From Pleurostoma richardsiae (taxonomy: Eukaryota; Ascomycota; Sordariomycetes; Calosphaeriales; Pleurostomataceae), in NCBI GenBank assembly GCA_030052745.1, contig JANBVO010000013.1:124001-188000 (forward strand): a stretch of 64,000 nt of DNA, in the 5' to 3' direction. This document shows, piece after piece, positions 9,075 to 19,548 of this stretch. The translations under genes and the position numbers were made by a program. How positions within the stretch are numbered: position 1 is the stretch's first letter; the number at the start of each line of letters is the position of its first letter. The notes under the pieces are model-generated. The model was not told where the DNA came from and made no database searches. It saw only the letters and a list, made by a program, of their open reading frames with translations.

Positions 9075-11968
9075 CTATTCGCCCCGCGTCACCTGGGAGT
9101 TGGGGCTTCCTGGGCCTGTGGGTTGGCCACCCCGGAGATTGATGGCGCCTATCCTCGAGACGATGTTGCTCCCTACAGCGTCGACAGCGCCTCGAGGAGA
9201 CGCCAGGCTTGGGCCCTCCGGTGCCGTCTCCTGGACGCGGAATAGCTTGATCGCAGTGCCGTTCCATATTCCAACGGTTCCTCTCGAGACCTGCATTTCG
9301 CTACTGAAGATGAAACCCCAGATGAGAGACTCGTACCACCCCAGGGCCAGCGGCGACCACTCGAACGAGTGGACACGAATGGGCGATGCCTCGACACCAG
9401 CGAGTCGCACCTCTTGAATCCTCCGCAGCGTGTCCGGCGTTGGATGGTCAACTACCAAGGCCTGTCTGGGGAGTAGCGCGGTAAGCTGCTGTATGAGCGT
9501 GAGAATTGTGTGAAGCGGAAGCTCTGGCAGCCAACTGTCAATCCAATGTGCGCTCGGCTCGAAGATACCGCTCTGCGATTGGGCGGACGCAGAGTAGCCT
9601 CCAAGGCTCGTGGTGCTGTTCTGTCTCGAGAAAGCATGCATTCCCGCCGGCATCTTGCCCCTTGCCTTCTCCGACATCCCCCGCAGCTGTGTTGGCACAG
9701 CATCTTCAACTACAGATGACGCTCTCGAAGGATTCTCGCTCGGGCTAGACTGCGACGGTGTAGCCCGATGTTCATCATCGTCACTCTCATCGTCATCACC
9801 AATCGCAAACGTGCCATCTTCTGGCACGTCGCTGAGAGCCGGGGCTCGAGGATGGGATGTAGTTGGACTCCGCAAGCTCTCTGTTGAGCTCCGCGTCGAG
9901 CCCAGTTCCGAAATGTCCGACGACGCCCTCGATTCTTTCCGGCGCTGATTGCGTCTCGCGATTTCCTCTTGTCCGCTTTCTAACGTGAATGTGCGCAGGG
10001 CCTCGAAGCGCTTTCTGTGCCGAAGTACCGCGGCCACAAATTCAGGATTTTCTGGGACGGAGTCAGCTCACCGCGGCAGAGCAAGGCAAATATGGAAGGA
10101 TAACGCGCATAGGGGTGAAATCTACGAAAGCGACGATGGCCGGTTACATACTTTTATACTGGTGCTCGATGATGGAGTTTATGGACTCAAGCAGAGATTG
10201 CAGGAGATCGTGATTCGTTTCGTTCGCCAACAGAAACGACGGTGAAGACATAGAGTTGAAGAGCTGCAGTAGCCGTGCGCTGGTTGCCGTGCTGATTCCT
10301 TCGAGGAATGGCGCGATGTTATTGATCACGGCTAACAATGCCGGATATATAGCGCTGAGCTTGCCATGGCTTGTCGTGATGAGGTTGTATATTGACTGAC
10401 CATCCGTTAGAACGAGGCAGCGCACATTGTCATACAAGTCGCTTACCTGGATAAGGAAGTCGGCATATGTTCCGTAGAATCCTTGGATCCGAATGACGGG
10501 AGGCAGAGTATCTTGTGCCTCGAATGCCTTATTCAAGTTGACACCAAAGTTTCGCTCGACGCTCAACGTCTGCAAGAGAAACGCGCACATTCGCACAACG
10601 CCTTGCTTGGAAGCGTCGTTCTTGTATTCCAGCGCATGGAATAGGATTAGGACGACAAAGTCATGTACTCTCTCGGTGTCGATGAGGTAGGACCGAAACC
10701 GTTTGTTGCACTGGGTGATCTCCCAGAAGAGCATTATTGTCTCGGGCGCAAAGCGGACAGAAGACTGTGTGCCAGGGATATACGAAGCATTAGCTTGCAA
10801 TGGCTGGTTTAATATCCTCGTCATGCCGTCGACTATGAACTGGAAATCCTGCGGTCGATGGATGCGGCCGAGGAAATGACGGTACCAGTTCTTCTGTGCG
10901 TCGCCACTGCTCTGCTCTGGAACGGGGTAGAGGAGTGTGACCAGAAGGAATTGTAGCGAATAGGTGACGAGAATTTGCTTGGGATCCTTGAAGACCAAGC
11001 TGTTGTAGGGTACTCGCCATGTCGCAGGATTATACTTCATCGTCTGAAAGAATGAGCTAATGCCGATGTATAACAGAACCAGCTGGACGACGTACCGTAT
11101 TCAGAAGTGAGCAGAGCATGGATAGAACCACCTGCTTATCCGGACACGAGCATATATGGGTCAGAGCGCGTACGCCTTCCTGAGGCAGCATTGTCGGCGA
11201 CATGTACATGCTCTGGCCGGTTATTGCTAGGAGCAGCCGCAATATCTCGACGCGATTGCCTTCATATTCTTTCGTGGTAGGCACGGCCTGGTTGCAACCA
11301 ACACCACTTTGCCAAATGGCATAGCTGACCTTGGGCTTGCCGTGCGGTTGTTTGGCGACGGTCAGGTCGGAGAAGAAGAGCAGGTCAATGAGTGTGTCTA
11401 TGAGCTCCTCCGCTAGTGGCTTCGCGTCCTCGAAGTCATCGGTGCGTGCAGGGGGCTGGTCCTCCTGCGCTTCGTCAAACAGAACCTCTGTGGCGATGGA
11501 CGACTGCCTCGTCCGCTTCCGCCTAACCCCCCAGAAGAAGCGCTCTCCCCATGCTTCCAGCGAGTCCTTCTCGTAAATGTACGGAAATACGCGGGTCAGA
11601 ACCCTTATACAATTCAGAGCGTCTCTCTCAGGAGCAAACGCCGGGTCCGGGAACGACGGGTGGTGCCGCAAGACGAAGAGTCGCGAGGTCACGGCAAGTA
11701 TGAGGGTCTCTAGATTCTCGAGGGCACGATCGCGGGTGCGTCGGATATCGGCTGCCGAAAAGAGGCTGAATACGTCTTCGGAGTGTTCAGGCAGCTCCCA
11801 GAACTGTAGGCTTCGGTCAGCGAGGGAGGTGCAGCGTGAATGGCATCAAGTCTGGGACGGAGAGAGACAAACAGAAGTCCAGTAGGGGTCATCGGCGGGA
11901 ATGTTCCGTTCTTCTGAGAGCCTGAATATTCCCTTCTTGAACACAAGCTTGGAATCGCTCGCACCCAT
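9075..11968 (-). CDS. HID1-family protein (S. pombe Ftp105-like)
   Basis: Golgi/trans-Golgi-associated peripheral protein of the HID1 family (C. elegans HID-1, mammalian HID1, fission yeast Ftp105), involved in secretory sorting; Ftp105 recruits Ubp5 to the Golgi. Four exons: 11968-11873, 11803-11096, 11043-10152 and 10051-9075, 2673 nt, 890 residues. It starts MGASDSKLVFKKGIFRLSEE, the conserved start with a potential N-myristoylation glycine, followed by WTSFWELPEHSEDVFSLFS across the first junction. The N-terminal two thirds form the helical HID1 repeat region (e.g. YNPATWRVPYNSLVFKDPKQ). After about residue 570 comes a charged, serine-rich, probably disordered linker, and the conserved block WYESLIWGFIFSSEMQVSRG lies near the C-terminus. 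The donor of intron 1 is GTTTGT; the others are GTACGT and GTATGT. Confidence 0.93.
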
Positions 11969-12706
11969 GTTGGCTACTCGGTAGCATATCGCGATTTGCC
12001 GCGGGTGGTGTTATGGACTTGGCACAATGGAGAGTTGGCTGGCCCGAGAGGTGTGGATTCGAGGATGAGGTTACGGTATCGGTACCTCCGTACACCGAGT
12101 TACATCAGACCTGCCGTCACACAGACGCTCGGGCCATCGCCCATCTCTTATCGCTCGCCGTCGTTTGGCATGCGAAAGGTGAAGAGAGTTTCTACCACAA
12201 TACTGATTGACATGTTTGAGTCGTTTGGCCCTCATTACATTACCTCCTCCTTTTGAGACATAACACATACTTCCATGTTAGCACGTCGAGCAGTAACAGT
12301 GACGTACTGAGTAGCGGCTCCAGACCTTCACCCTACCTTAGGTACGATACTTGTATGGAAGTAACCAAGTGCTAAAATGGGTTGCAGTAGCAGCCCCACG
12401 TTAGCAACTTGCAGCTGGGCTGTTAGCGGCGACGGAAGGGAGAACGGGCCCAGAGAGGGTAATTAACATGGCAACGATGGCAAGTCACAACAAGAGGTGG
12501 ACTTCGACGTGAGAACCACAGACCTCTTCGCCAGAATATCGACGTATTAAGAGGTTGGTAGAAGTATCACTGGCAAACCGGACCAAAGCAGACTTTGCAG
12601 AATGGGAGGACCGGACATGCCTGCGATCACTGCTATGCAGATCTGCTATTCGGGCTCTTTATGCTTCGTGGTATCATTTTACATCAGCCGATTATCGTGC
12701 CGGAGT
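11969..12706. other. Intergenic: HID1 promoter / POM34 3' region
   Basis: 738 bp. Contains a near-palindromic TACCTTAGGTA at about 12335-12345, similar to the motif family seen at 13936 and 38767. Nothing else recognised. Confidence 0.4.
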
Positions 12707-13597
12707 CTATAACCAAGTGTTTCCTGACGTCCTCCTTCCTTTCTCGTACAGCCACTTATTGTTCAACCCGACGCTCGTCCTCTTGCTAGGAGATGACGGA
12801 CTAGGCGTCCCAGGGGCATCGGGGAAGAGGCTCGACGCGGTGCTCGCTCCAAGCGGGCTCGGCGAGCCAAAGGACGACCGCCGCACGCCATTAACGCCAC
12901 CGGCCATGGCCTTCTGCAACAGCGGACTGGTGTTTGCGGGTGAGAATGGTGATCCGCTCGGTCTTCTTCCAGACGTCGGGCTCCCGTACGCCGGGCTTCC
13001 ATTGCCCTTGTTGGATAACGGTGATGCACTGTAGCTAGCCTTGCTGCCAACGGAACCCGAAATGGATGGCGTGCGGGAGTATTTCGGCGGAGTGCTGTAT
13101 ACCGATCCTGGCGTGGGCGGCGCTGAGCTGGGAGGCAGGCCGAGCAGTTTTCGCTGTGCCGGGGTGAGCGGGATGTCGGAGATGTCGTCTTGTCGGCGCA
13201 TGAGAGGCAAGACGGCCATGCTGATGTTGAACAGCGGTATCAGCTGCAGGAACAAGTAGCCCCAGCCAAGGTAGCCCTTAGAGACCTTGGACAACCTGGT
13301 TGTATGCTTTGTTAGTAAGATAGCACCGGGTTGCAGAGCGGTGCGCAGTACGTACATCTGAGACGGGCCATAACTCGAGAAAACCGAGTGCAGAGTCCAG
13401 ATGATGACCAGAGCGCCAATGTTGTAGAGTATGGTTTTGATATTGGCTTCTGAGAACACACTCGCACTCTGCCGCCTTGCTATTTCGTTGAGTCGCGGGT
13501 GTTTCCAGTTGCCAGGGCTCTCGGAAACTGGGAGTGGCTTCTTAATCGCTGTCGGTGTGGCGGGCGCCCTGCTCGTGGCGAGCGCCGTTGAAGACAT
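12707..13597 (-). CDS. pom34: Nuclear pore membrane protein, POM34 family
   Basis: Integral membrane nucleoporin of the fungal pore-membrane ring. Two exons: 13597-13356 and 13295-12707, 831 nt, 276 residues. An in-frame upstream ATG at 13609 would add MFFV; the inner ATG is preferred. Two hydrophobic segments are visible: TILYNIGALVIIWTLHSVF at about residues 54-76 and GYLFLQLIPLFNISMAVLPL at about 90-112. They are followed by the family signature DDISDIPLTPAQRKLLGLPP. The C-terminal 150 residues are rich in Ser/Pro/Gly and probably face the pore. The 60 nt intron (13296-13355) has a textbook TACTAAC branch site. It is a multiple of three and has no in-frame stop, so it is easily mis-annotated as coding. 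Divergent with the next gene. Confidence 0.85.
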   Translation of the reverse strand: MSSTALATSRAPATPTAIKKPLPVSESPGNWKHPRLNEIARRQSASVFSEANIKTILYNIGALVIIWTLHSVFSSYGPSQMYVLRTALQPGAILLTKHTTRLSKVSKGYLGWGYLFLQLIPLFNISMAVLPLMRRQDDISDIPLTPAQRKLLGLPPSSAPPTPGSVYSTPPKYSRTPSISGSVGSKASYSASPLSNKGNGSPAYGSPTSGRRPSGSPFSPANTSPLLQKAMAGGVNGVRRSSFGSPSPLGASTASSLFPDAPGTPSPSSPSKRTSVGLNNKWLYEKGRRTSGNTWL

Positions 13598-14275
13598 AAC
13601 GAAGAACAAGTCTGTCTGAGGTTGGCGGATTGCAAAAGTTGCCGTTATTGGCAGGATAAGGCTGTCTGTGCAACAAGCAGCTTCGCTCTGACGGTACGAT
13701 CAATTATCGAATTGTCTCGCCTCGAGATGAGGCGCGGCTGGAGGAAGTGGTCGGGTGTAAATTTTCTGCTGGTTAGTAAGGTCCTACGTTGGGCGCTGCC
13801 GAAGGCAAGCAACCCGAGTCGATCGCTGCCTTGTCGTCGAGGAGTAGTTGTTCTGGGAGTTGACAAAGGAAGCTATTTCCACGCGACCAAAATCAACAGA
13901 AGCTGCCTGGCGACCGACAGGGAGCGCAGGGATCAGGTACCTAGGTACCGCATAGCGCCACATTTGCGAGGGACGTTATGGGAAGCGGCCAAATGTTTGC
14001 GCGATCCAATCAGAAGCTTCACTTTGAGCTGACAGCTGGCAGGGTCCAGGGGTATGCGACGGCAGTGTCGTCAGGCTGTCAGCTCTCATCCCCCGCCATC
14101 TTCTTATCGTTGACGCTCCACGAAGCACGGAGAGCCTCTCGTTCCTCCAGCATTTCCGGCCTGTCTACTGCGCGAGCGAAGGGATGCTGCGTTGCCGTGC
14201 AGCCTTGTCCTCAGCGTTCTTCTCGAAACTCACTTATTGTGTCTTGTTTATTGTTGACTGGAACAGAGAGGCAAG
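13598..14275. promoter_or_regulatory. Divergent promoter region (POM34 / ANL-like)
   Basis: 678 bp between two start codons pointing outward, so both promoters must lie here. It contains the perfect 14 bp palindrome at 13936-13949. No TATA box stands out. Confidence 0.55.
13936..13949. repeat. Perfect 14 bp palindrome GGTACCTAGGTACC, copy 1
   Basis: Directly read from the sequence. An identical 14-mer occurs at 38767-38780. Shorter relatives (CTAAGGTA, CCTAGGTA, TACCTTAGGTA) occur near 7880-7920, 12335, 38190 and 50977, all outside genes. Similar words are common between genes in Sordariomycete genomes; their function is not known to me. Confidence 0.8.
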
Positions 14276-16087
14276 ATGGGCTTCGACAACTTGATGTACC
14301 AGTTCGACCAGGCTGTCACTCGCCTGTTCGGCCAGTGGAATGCCTACAGCAGCGCCATTGTCACGGCTCTTATCGTCCTGGTGTCATACAAGATATTCAC
14401 CCGCACCGAGGCGGATACGCACCCGATGCTCCTTGCCCGCCAGGCGCAGGCGTCACCTGTCCGACAGGAAGGAGAGTCTCCCGTGTACCGATCACATTCA
14501 GCTCCTCATGGAATGCCTCTAAACTCCGGCCTGAATGTGAAGGATCCCGGCGCGTCGAAGTGGGCAAAAGGGCGGGATGGCGATCTCAGGGATATCTGGA
14601 GGCAGGCTGTCAACGGCGCATCTTCCGAGGGTGATGGTCCCGGAGGCAGAGGCAAGATCCTGACTGTGATGGGAAGTGAAAAGGTGCTTGAGCACGACCT
14701 TGGTACGTAATTCTCATAACATTTGGTGCTGGCAGCCGCTGACCATCTCACAGGTGACATCACTCGGCAGATCAACCTGATAGGGCAACATATTCTCGAC
14801 CAGGGCGGCAACCGGGTCGCCATCTATCTCCCCAACTCTATCGAGTTCATGGCCACGCTGTTTGCATGCTCCTTCTACAACCTGACTGCCATATTGATTC
14901 CTTTCGATAAGCCCGAGGATGCCGTGATCTCCATGCTCCGAAGATCAGCTGCGGACACCGTGGTTACCGTTGCTGGGTCGTTCCCCTTCGATAGCGTCGT
15001 CAAGAGCTATCCAGCTCTTCGCCAGCTCGTGTGGGTTGTTGAGGAAGGGAACAAGCACCTGGACTGGAACGAGGTCCCCGAAGGGACGGGAGGTAGTGTC
15101 AATGTCGCCACTTGGCAGGACATCGTCCAGGACCAGCCCATCGACGCGGGTAAAGAATTGCCCCCCCTGGAGGGTCAAACGGAAGCGAGAGATGTAACGG
15201 TTTTCTGGGATACCAAGCCAGGTGTCATTGAAGAGATGGTGCGGTTCACCAGCGCCAATATCGTTTCCGCTGTGGCTGGCCAGATCTTCGCGATTCCCAC
15301 CTCGCAGAGGATAGGCCCGTCCGATCTCTTCCTGCCCGCGGATTCCCTCGTCAACAACTACACGCTGGTCCTCACGCTCGCAGCCCTATACTCGAACGCG
15401 TCCGTGGCTTTCAACTCGGTCGCCGGCAGGTCTCTAGATCTTACCGTAGCCACTCGAGGGGTCGCCCCGACTATCCTTGTCACGACCCCCGAAGCTTTAT
15501 TAAAGACGCACCAAGAGACGAGTGGCTCGCTAAAGTCGTTCTTGGCCAGCAAGATCCATTGGCTGCAGAAACGGAGCCTCACGCAGGATGGTGTCATGCC
15601 TGCTGCGTCCTTCTTAACAAGCTACAACGACTCTCTGCGGCCGGCCATCGGCCGCCAGCCCGGGAAACTCCGGCTAATCTTCACCGCCGAGCGCGCGGGC
15701 GCCGGCACGCCCCAGCTCTCGTCCGAGGTGCTGTCCGACCTCCGTGTCTACACGGGCGCCAGGGTCATCTATGCCCTCACGGCCCCGAAGGTGGCTGGCG
15801 CCGTTACGCAGACGGGCTTCTACGACTACCGGGTGCATGAGGATGCATGCTCCCACTTCGGTCCTCCCCTGACTTGCACCGAGATCCTCCTGAGAGACTC
15901 TGCGAGTCACAAGGTCACCGACGACAAGGCCGAAGGCGAGGTAAGGACGAATCATATACCTGTCCAGATGGCACATTTCCCTAACATGGAACAGATTGTC
16001 GTCAGGGGCCCCTGCGTTGCTGGTGGCGAGGCTGCTCTCGGTGTGATGGGCAAGATCCGCCCTGATAACACGTTGGCTTACGCCTAG
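14276..16087 (+). CDS. Membrane-anchored AMP-binding (ANL)-like protein, probable pseudoenzyme
   Basis: Three exons: 14276-14702, 14754-15940 and 15995-16087, 1707 nt, 568 residues. An N-terminal transmembrane helix (about residues 24-41, YSSAIVTALIVLVSYKIF) precedes an ~85 residue polar linker. The conserved adenylate-forming N-terminal subdomain follows: NRVAIYLPNSIEFMATLFAC, FYNLTAILIPFDKPED, and the WVVEEGNKHLDWNEVP segment. The phosphate-binding loop that should read YTSGTTGxPKG is replaced by FWDTKPGVIEEM (residues 293-304). The YGxTE motif is replaced by YALTAPKVAG, and the ~110 residue C-terminal subdomain is absent. It resembles long-chain acyl-CoA synthetases in layout and membrane anchoring but should not adenylate anything. 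Intron 2 (54 nt) is in frame with no stop; the acceptor follows a CCCTAAC branch site. Confidence 0.85.
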
Positions 16088-16482
16088 ACACGAGGAGGTA
16101 TGGCTAAGCTACGATGATATGACGGCTTCTACGTCGCTCCAACGGAGCTCCTGTGTACCTTTAGTATTTGCCTCACGTTAGTAAAGAGGCAGAAGAATTT
16201 ACGATGTTCCACAATAGGGAGTGAGCCATGAGAACTTTGTCTACGGCACAGCCGAGCCGATGACAAAACTTGCTAATGATGTATTCTGATATTCGTAGCA
16301 AGAAGACATTAGGATGCCATCGGTCCCCATATCCGTACAGAAGCGCAAACTCATTAATGTCTTGCGACCCTTGCATGTCCACGACCAGAATCATGTGCAG
16401 TATTTATCAAGATAACCTTGCCATTGCCAGAGACGCCGAGCCAACCAAGCCAGAACACCATCCTCGTAAGTAAACATCATCA
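16088..16482. other. Convergent 3' intergenic region (ANL-like / MCM5)
   Basis: 395 bp between converging stop codons; expected 3' UTRs only. No other signal seen. Confidence 0.45.
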
Positions 16483-18819
16483 TCATGCACCATTTCTGTA
16501 CACCTGAGCTCCCTGGTTCCGGAACATGATGGTGTCCCTCCTCTGCATGATCATTAGCGCCCGGTTGAGCGCCTGCTCACTAAAGCCTTTCTGCTCAACC
16601 ATCTCACGACGCAGTGTGGCGAGACTCGTGCTCCACCCAATAGGCAGACGGCGCTTGAGCTCGGCCTCAATCTTGCTTGCCTCGTCATTCAGCTCGCGGC
16701 TGCCCTGGTTGCTGCCCTGGTTGACAGCGTCCATGGTCGAGCACAGGAACAGCCGGATCGCCTCGTCGACGTGCTGCTCCGTCGCCACGGGCGACAGCGT
16801 CAGCTTGGCCAGCGACTCGGTGATACGCACAATAGCCTCGAGTTGGCGGACGGTGATGGGAATCGAGGATCGCGAGTTCGCTTCCATCTCGGAGGCGTGC
16901 ACCTGCTTACGGATGGACACGAAGTGCGAGGACAGTTTCTCTGCTGCCGCTTCGCTGAGGCGAGGAGCGCATCGTCTGAGAGAGCACAGTCAGCAAGATG
17001 CTTAGGTCGATACTGATAAGAAGGGGCTTCAACTTACGATCTGCAGTAGCTCAGATATCTCCGCATCTTTTCCACGGGAATCTCAGATTCTGGCTGCTCT
17101 TCGATTCCCCGGCCGCCCATGTGAATACCCATGACATGCTTTGCAATCCGCTCATCCTTGCCCCTCTCGTGCTCATCTTTGACGATGAAGATCATGTCAA
17201 ATCGAGACAAGATGGTCGTCTGAAAGTCAATGTTCTCACCGGGCGTTTTCATGTCGTCATAACGACCAAAGATGGGGTTGGCAGCCGCCAAGACTGATGT
17301 CCTGGCGTTCAAAATTGTTGTGATACCAGCCTTGGCGATGGAGATGGTCTGCTGTTCCATGGCTTCGTGAATTGCCACGCGATCCTCATCACGCATCTTG
17401 TCGAACTCGTCGATACATACCACACCACCATCCGCAAGCACCATTGCACCACCCTCGAGATAGAATTCCCGCGTGGACTGGTCCCGTTGTACCGAGGCCG
17501 TCAGACCAGCTGCGGAAGAACCTTTGCCAGATGTATAGATTGCAATAGGAGCTGCCTTCTCGACGAACTTCAGAAGTTGTGACTTTGCCGTACCGGGGTC
17601 ACCCAGAAGAAGAACATTGATATCTCCTCTCAGTTTCATTCCATCTGGGAGTATCTTCTTGGATCCACCCAGAAGCAGGCACAATATAGCCTTCTTGATA
17701 TCTCTGTTACCATAGATAGACGGCGCGATGCAGTCCGCCATTACGGAGTAGAGATCAGGCCTTCGACTTAATTCCAAGAATTCTTGCTCTTCCTCTTCCG
17801 AGAAGATAGCTTGTCCCTTGGCAGTTTGATCGATGTCAGTCCGAATGCCGACAGCTCTCAGATAAGGAGTCCGGATGGCCACAGCGCCTCCGGTAGAGGA
17901 GTTCTTCGACCCCTTGTTCTGGTAAATAGAGAATATCCCCATAACGGTGCACCTTGAGCCGGGAACGACTCTGTTCGTCAAGTACCGGTCAGCAGAGATG
18001 AGAACATGCCGTGGCAGCTCTCCAACAGGGACCTGGTCTGGCGCTTCCTGTAGTTTGATGACCTGTTGGTCGACGAACTTGGATTTCTCATGGATGACAA
18101 AGTATGGATCCAGGGGGCACTGGGGTGTCGGGTCGTTAGGAGCTCTTATCCTGCCACAATGCCGCGGTAGAGTCACCCCGGTGAAGCCGCTGCCGACATG
18201 GACATCTCCGGAGTGCATGCAGTTCCGGCACTGAATATGTATCTCCGTAGCTTTTGAGGAGAGGACCGAAGCGCCAATGACAATGCCCGGCACTCTAACG
18301 AGACGGGCGATAGTCATCGAATCTAGATTGCGGATGGAGACATCCTCGGCGTTCGAGTGTAATAGGAGCTGGTGCTCCGGAAGGTCGACTTTAGGTTCAC
18401 TGGGGAAGAGGATGCGGTGTGTGCATTTTCGGAGTGCGTTCTCGAACTGCCGAATGTCAGAGATGAACATGGTTCATGTTGACTACTGGGCGAGACAAAC
18501 CAGGGGAATAATCTCTGCAGGTTCTGTGACGAGTCTGTGGGCGAGGTCCTCGTTGAACTTGATCAGATCGCCGATATTGACATCGCAGTAGTACTTCTTG
18601 AGGAGCGCATTCTCCCGCAGTTGATCTCTGTAGCACGATAAGCAAAGGACCTAAAAGTTTGCTAGGAAGCCGATCTTCTTACCTGTAGACGAAGATGTTG
18701 TCGAGTCTGAAGGTGAGGATGAAGCTCTCCAGTTGCGCTTGGATCTGGAGATTAGTATCCTCAGCCGGCCCGCTCGGGGGCTCCCACATATGAGTGGCAT
18801 ATGCCGACTGTCGATCCAT
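16483..18819 (-). CDS. mcm5: DNA replication licensing factor MCM5 (CDC46)
   Basis: Subunit of the nuclear MCM2-7 replicative helicase. Four exons: 18819-18683, 18627-18501, 18446-17038 and 16975-16483, 2166 nt, 721 residues, the normal family length. It starts [17 protein letters not shown]. Visible features are a zinc-binding cysteine set (IQCRNC then HCGRIR and QCPLDPY) in the N-terminal OB domain, Walker [10 protein letters not shown] near residue 370, Walker B CIDEFDKM near 431, and the arginine finger LSRFDMIF near 500. The C-terminal block [20 protein letters not shown] is formed across the last junction. The donor of the second intron is GTTTGT; this intron carries a short ORF start (MFISDIRQ) that must not be read as coding. 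The promoter, shared with VPS54, has an MluI cell-cycle box. Confidence 0.97.
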
Positions 18820-19548
18820 TGTTTATGCAGGCTGTGGTGGGAAACGTGAAGTCGACGCAGAGAAAATGATCAACTCCGTTGGCGGTTGGAATATGTGTGA
18901 AGACACCAAAACTTCGAGAGAGGGGTTGTGGAGGAGAGGAAAAGGGAAGAAGGGGGCAAAGATAACTGGGAGGAGGAACGCGTCGGAGTCGCGTCTTTGA
19001 ATCGAGGCGCGTTAATTGATTTTGGGCGCGTTATTTCAGTACAAGCTCCGCATGCTTTTCCGTGGTGGCTGCACAAGTACTCTGCTAGTGGATACTCGGA
19101 GGCCCCCCTTAAGTGCTCGCATGCTTCGGATTGGAGTGACTGGTATTAGCGTGTCGAGCCCCCTAAATTCACCAGCTCTTTATCTTATCAACACGTGCCG
19201 CAGCCTCTCCGACCCCGAAGCTGGCTAAATGTCGGGAGCTGGGAGTCCGTGACAGGTCGCGCGGCTCCTTTGACGCTGTGCTGGATATGTAAGCTTGTGA
19301 AAGACCGCCGCATCTTCTCATTGCGACTCGTTTGTTCTAGTGCTCTGTTGCGATTCCCAGCCCGATCATTCGATACCCAGCCTGATTTCGTCGTCGCATT
19401 TCTCCTCCGACCAGCTATGATTTCTCGGTAGCCTGCCAACAACGCTTCCTAAGAGCCACGCTGGCGTTCGTTATCGTCACTTTCCCCGGGGGTGGTCGGT
19501 CGGTTGTCGCGCAGCAAACCCCTAGAGCGGGTAGCTTCATCAGAAACC
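18820..19548. promoter_or_regulatory. Divergent promoter region (MCM5 / VPS54)
   Basis: 729 bp between two outward start codons. The MCM5-proximal half is purine-rich on the + strand and carries the MCB/E2F-like GC-rich words described separately. Confidence 0.6.
18978..18983. promoter_or_regulatory. MluI cell-cycle box ACGCGT upstream of MCM5
   Basis: A perfect ACGCGT hexamer lies about 160 bp upstream of the MCM5 start codon. Further CGCG-containing words lie at 18989-18993 and 19008-19012, and an E2F-like TTTTGGGCGCG at about 19020-19030. MCB sites bound by MBF drive G1/S transcription of MCM genes in yeasts. The match is seen; the function here is inferred. Confidence 0.55.

Noticed and set aside
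18446-18470. In-frame Met (MFISDIRQ) as the MCM5 start
   Set aside because: It lies in intron 2; upstream exons restore the conserved MCM5 N-terminus and the normal 721 residue length.
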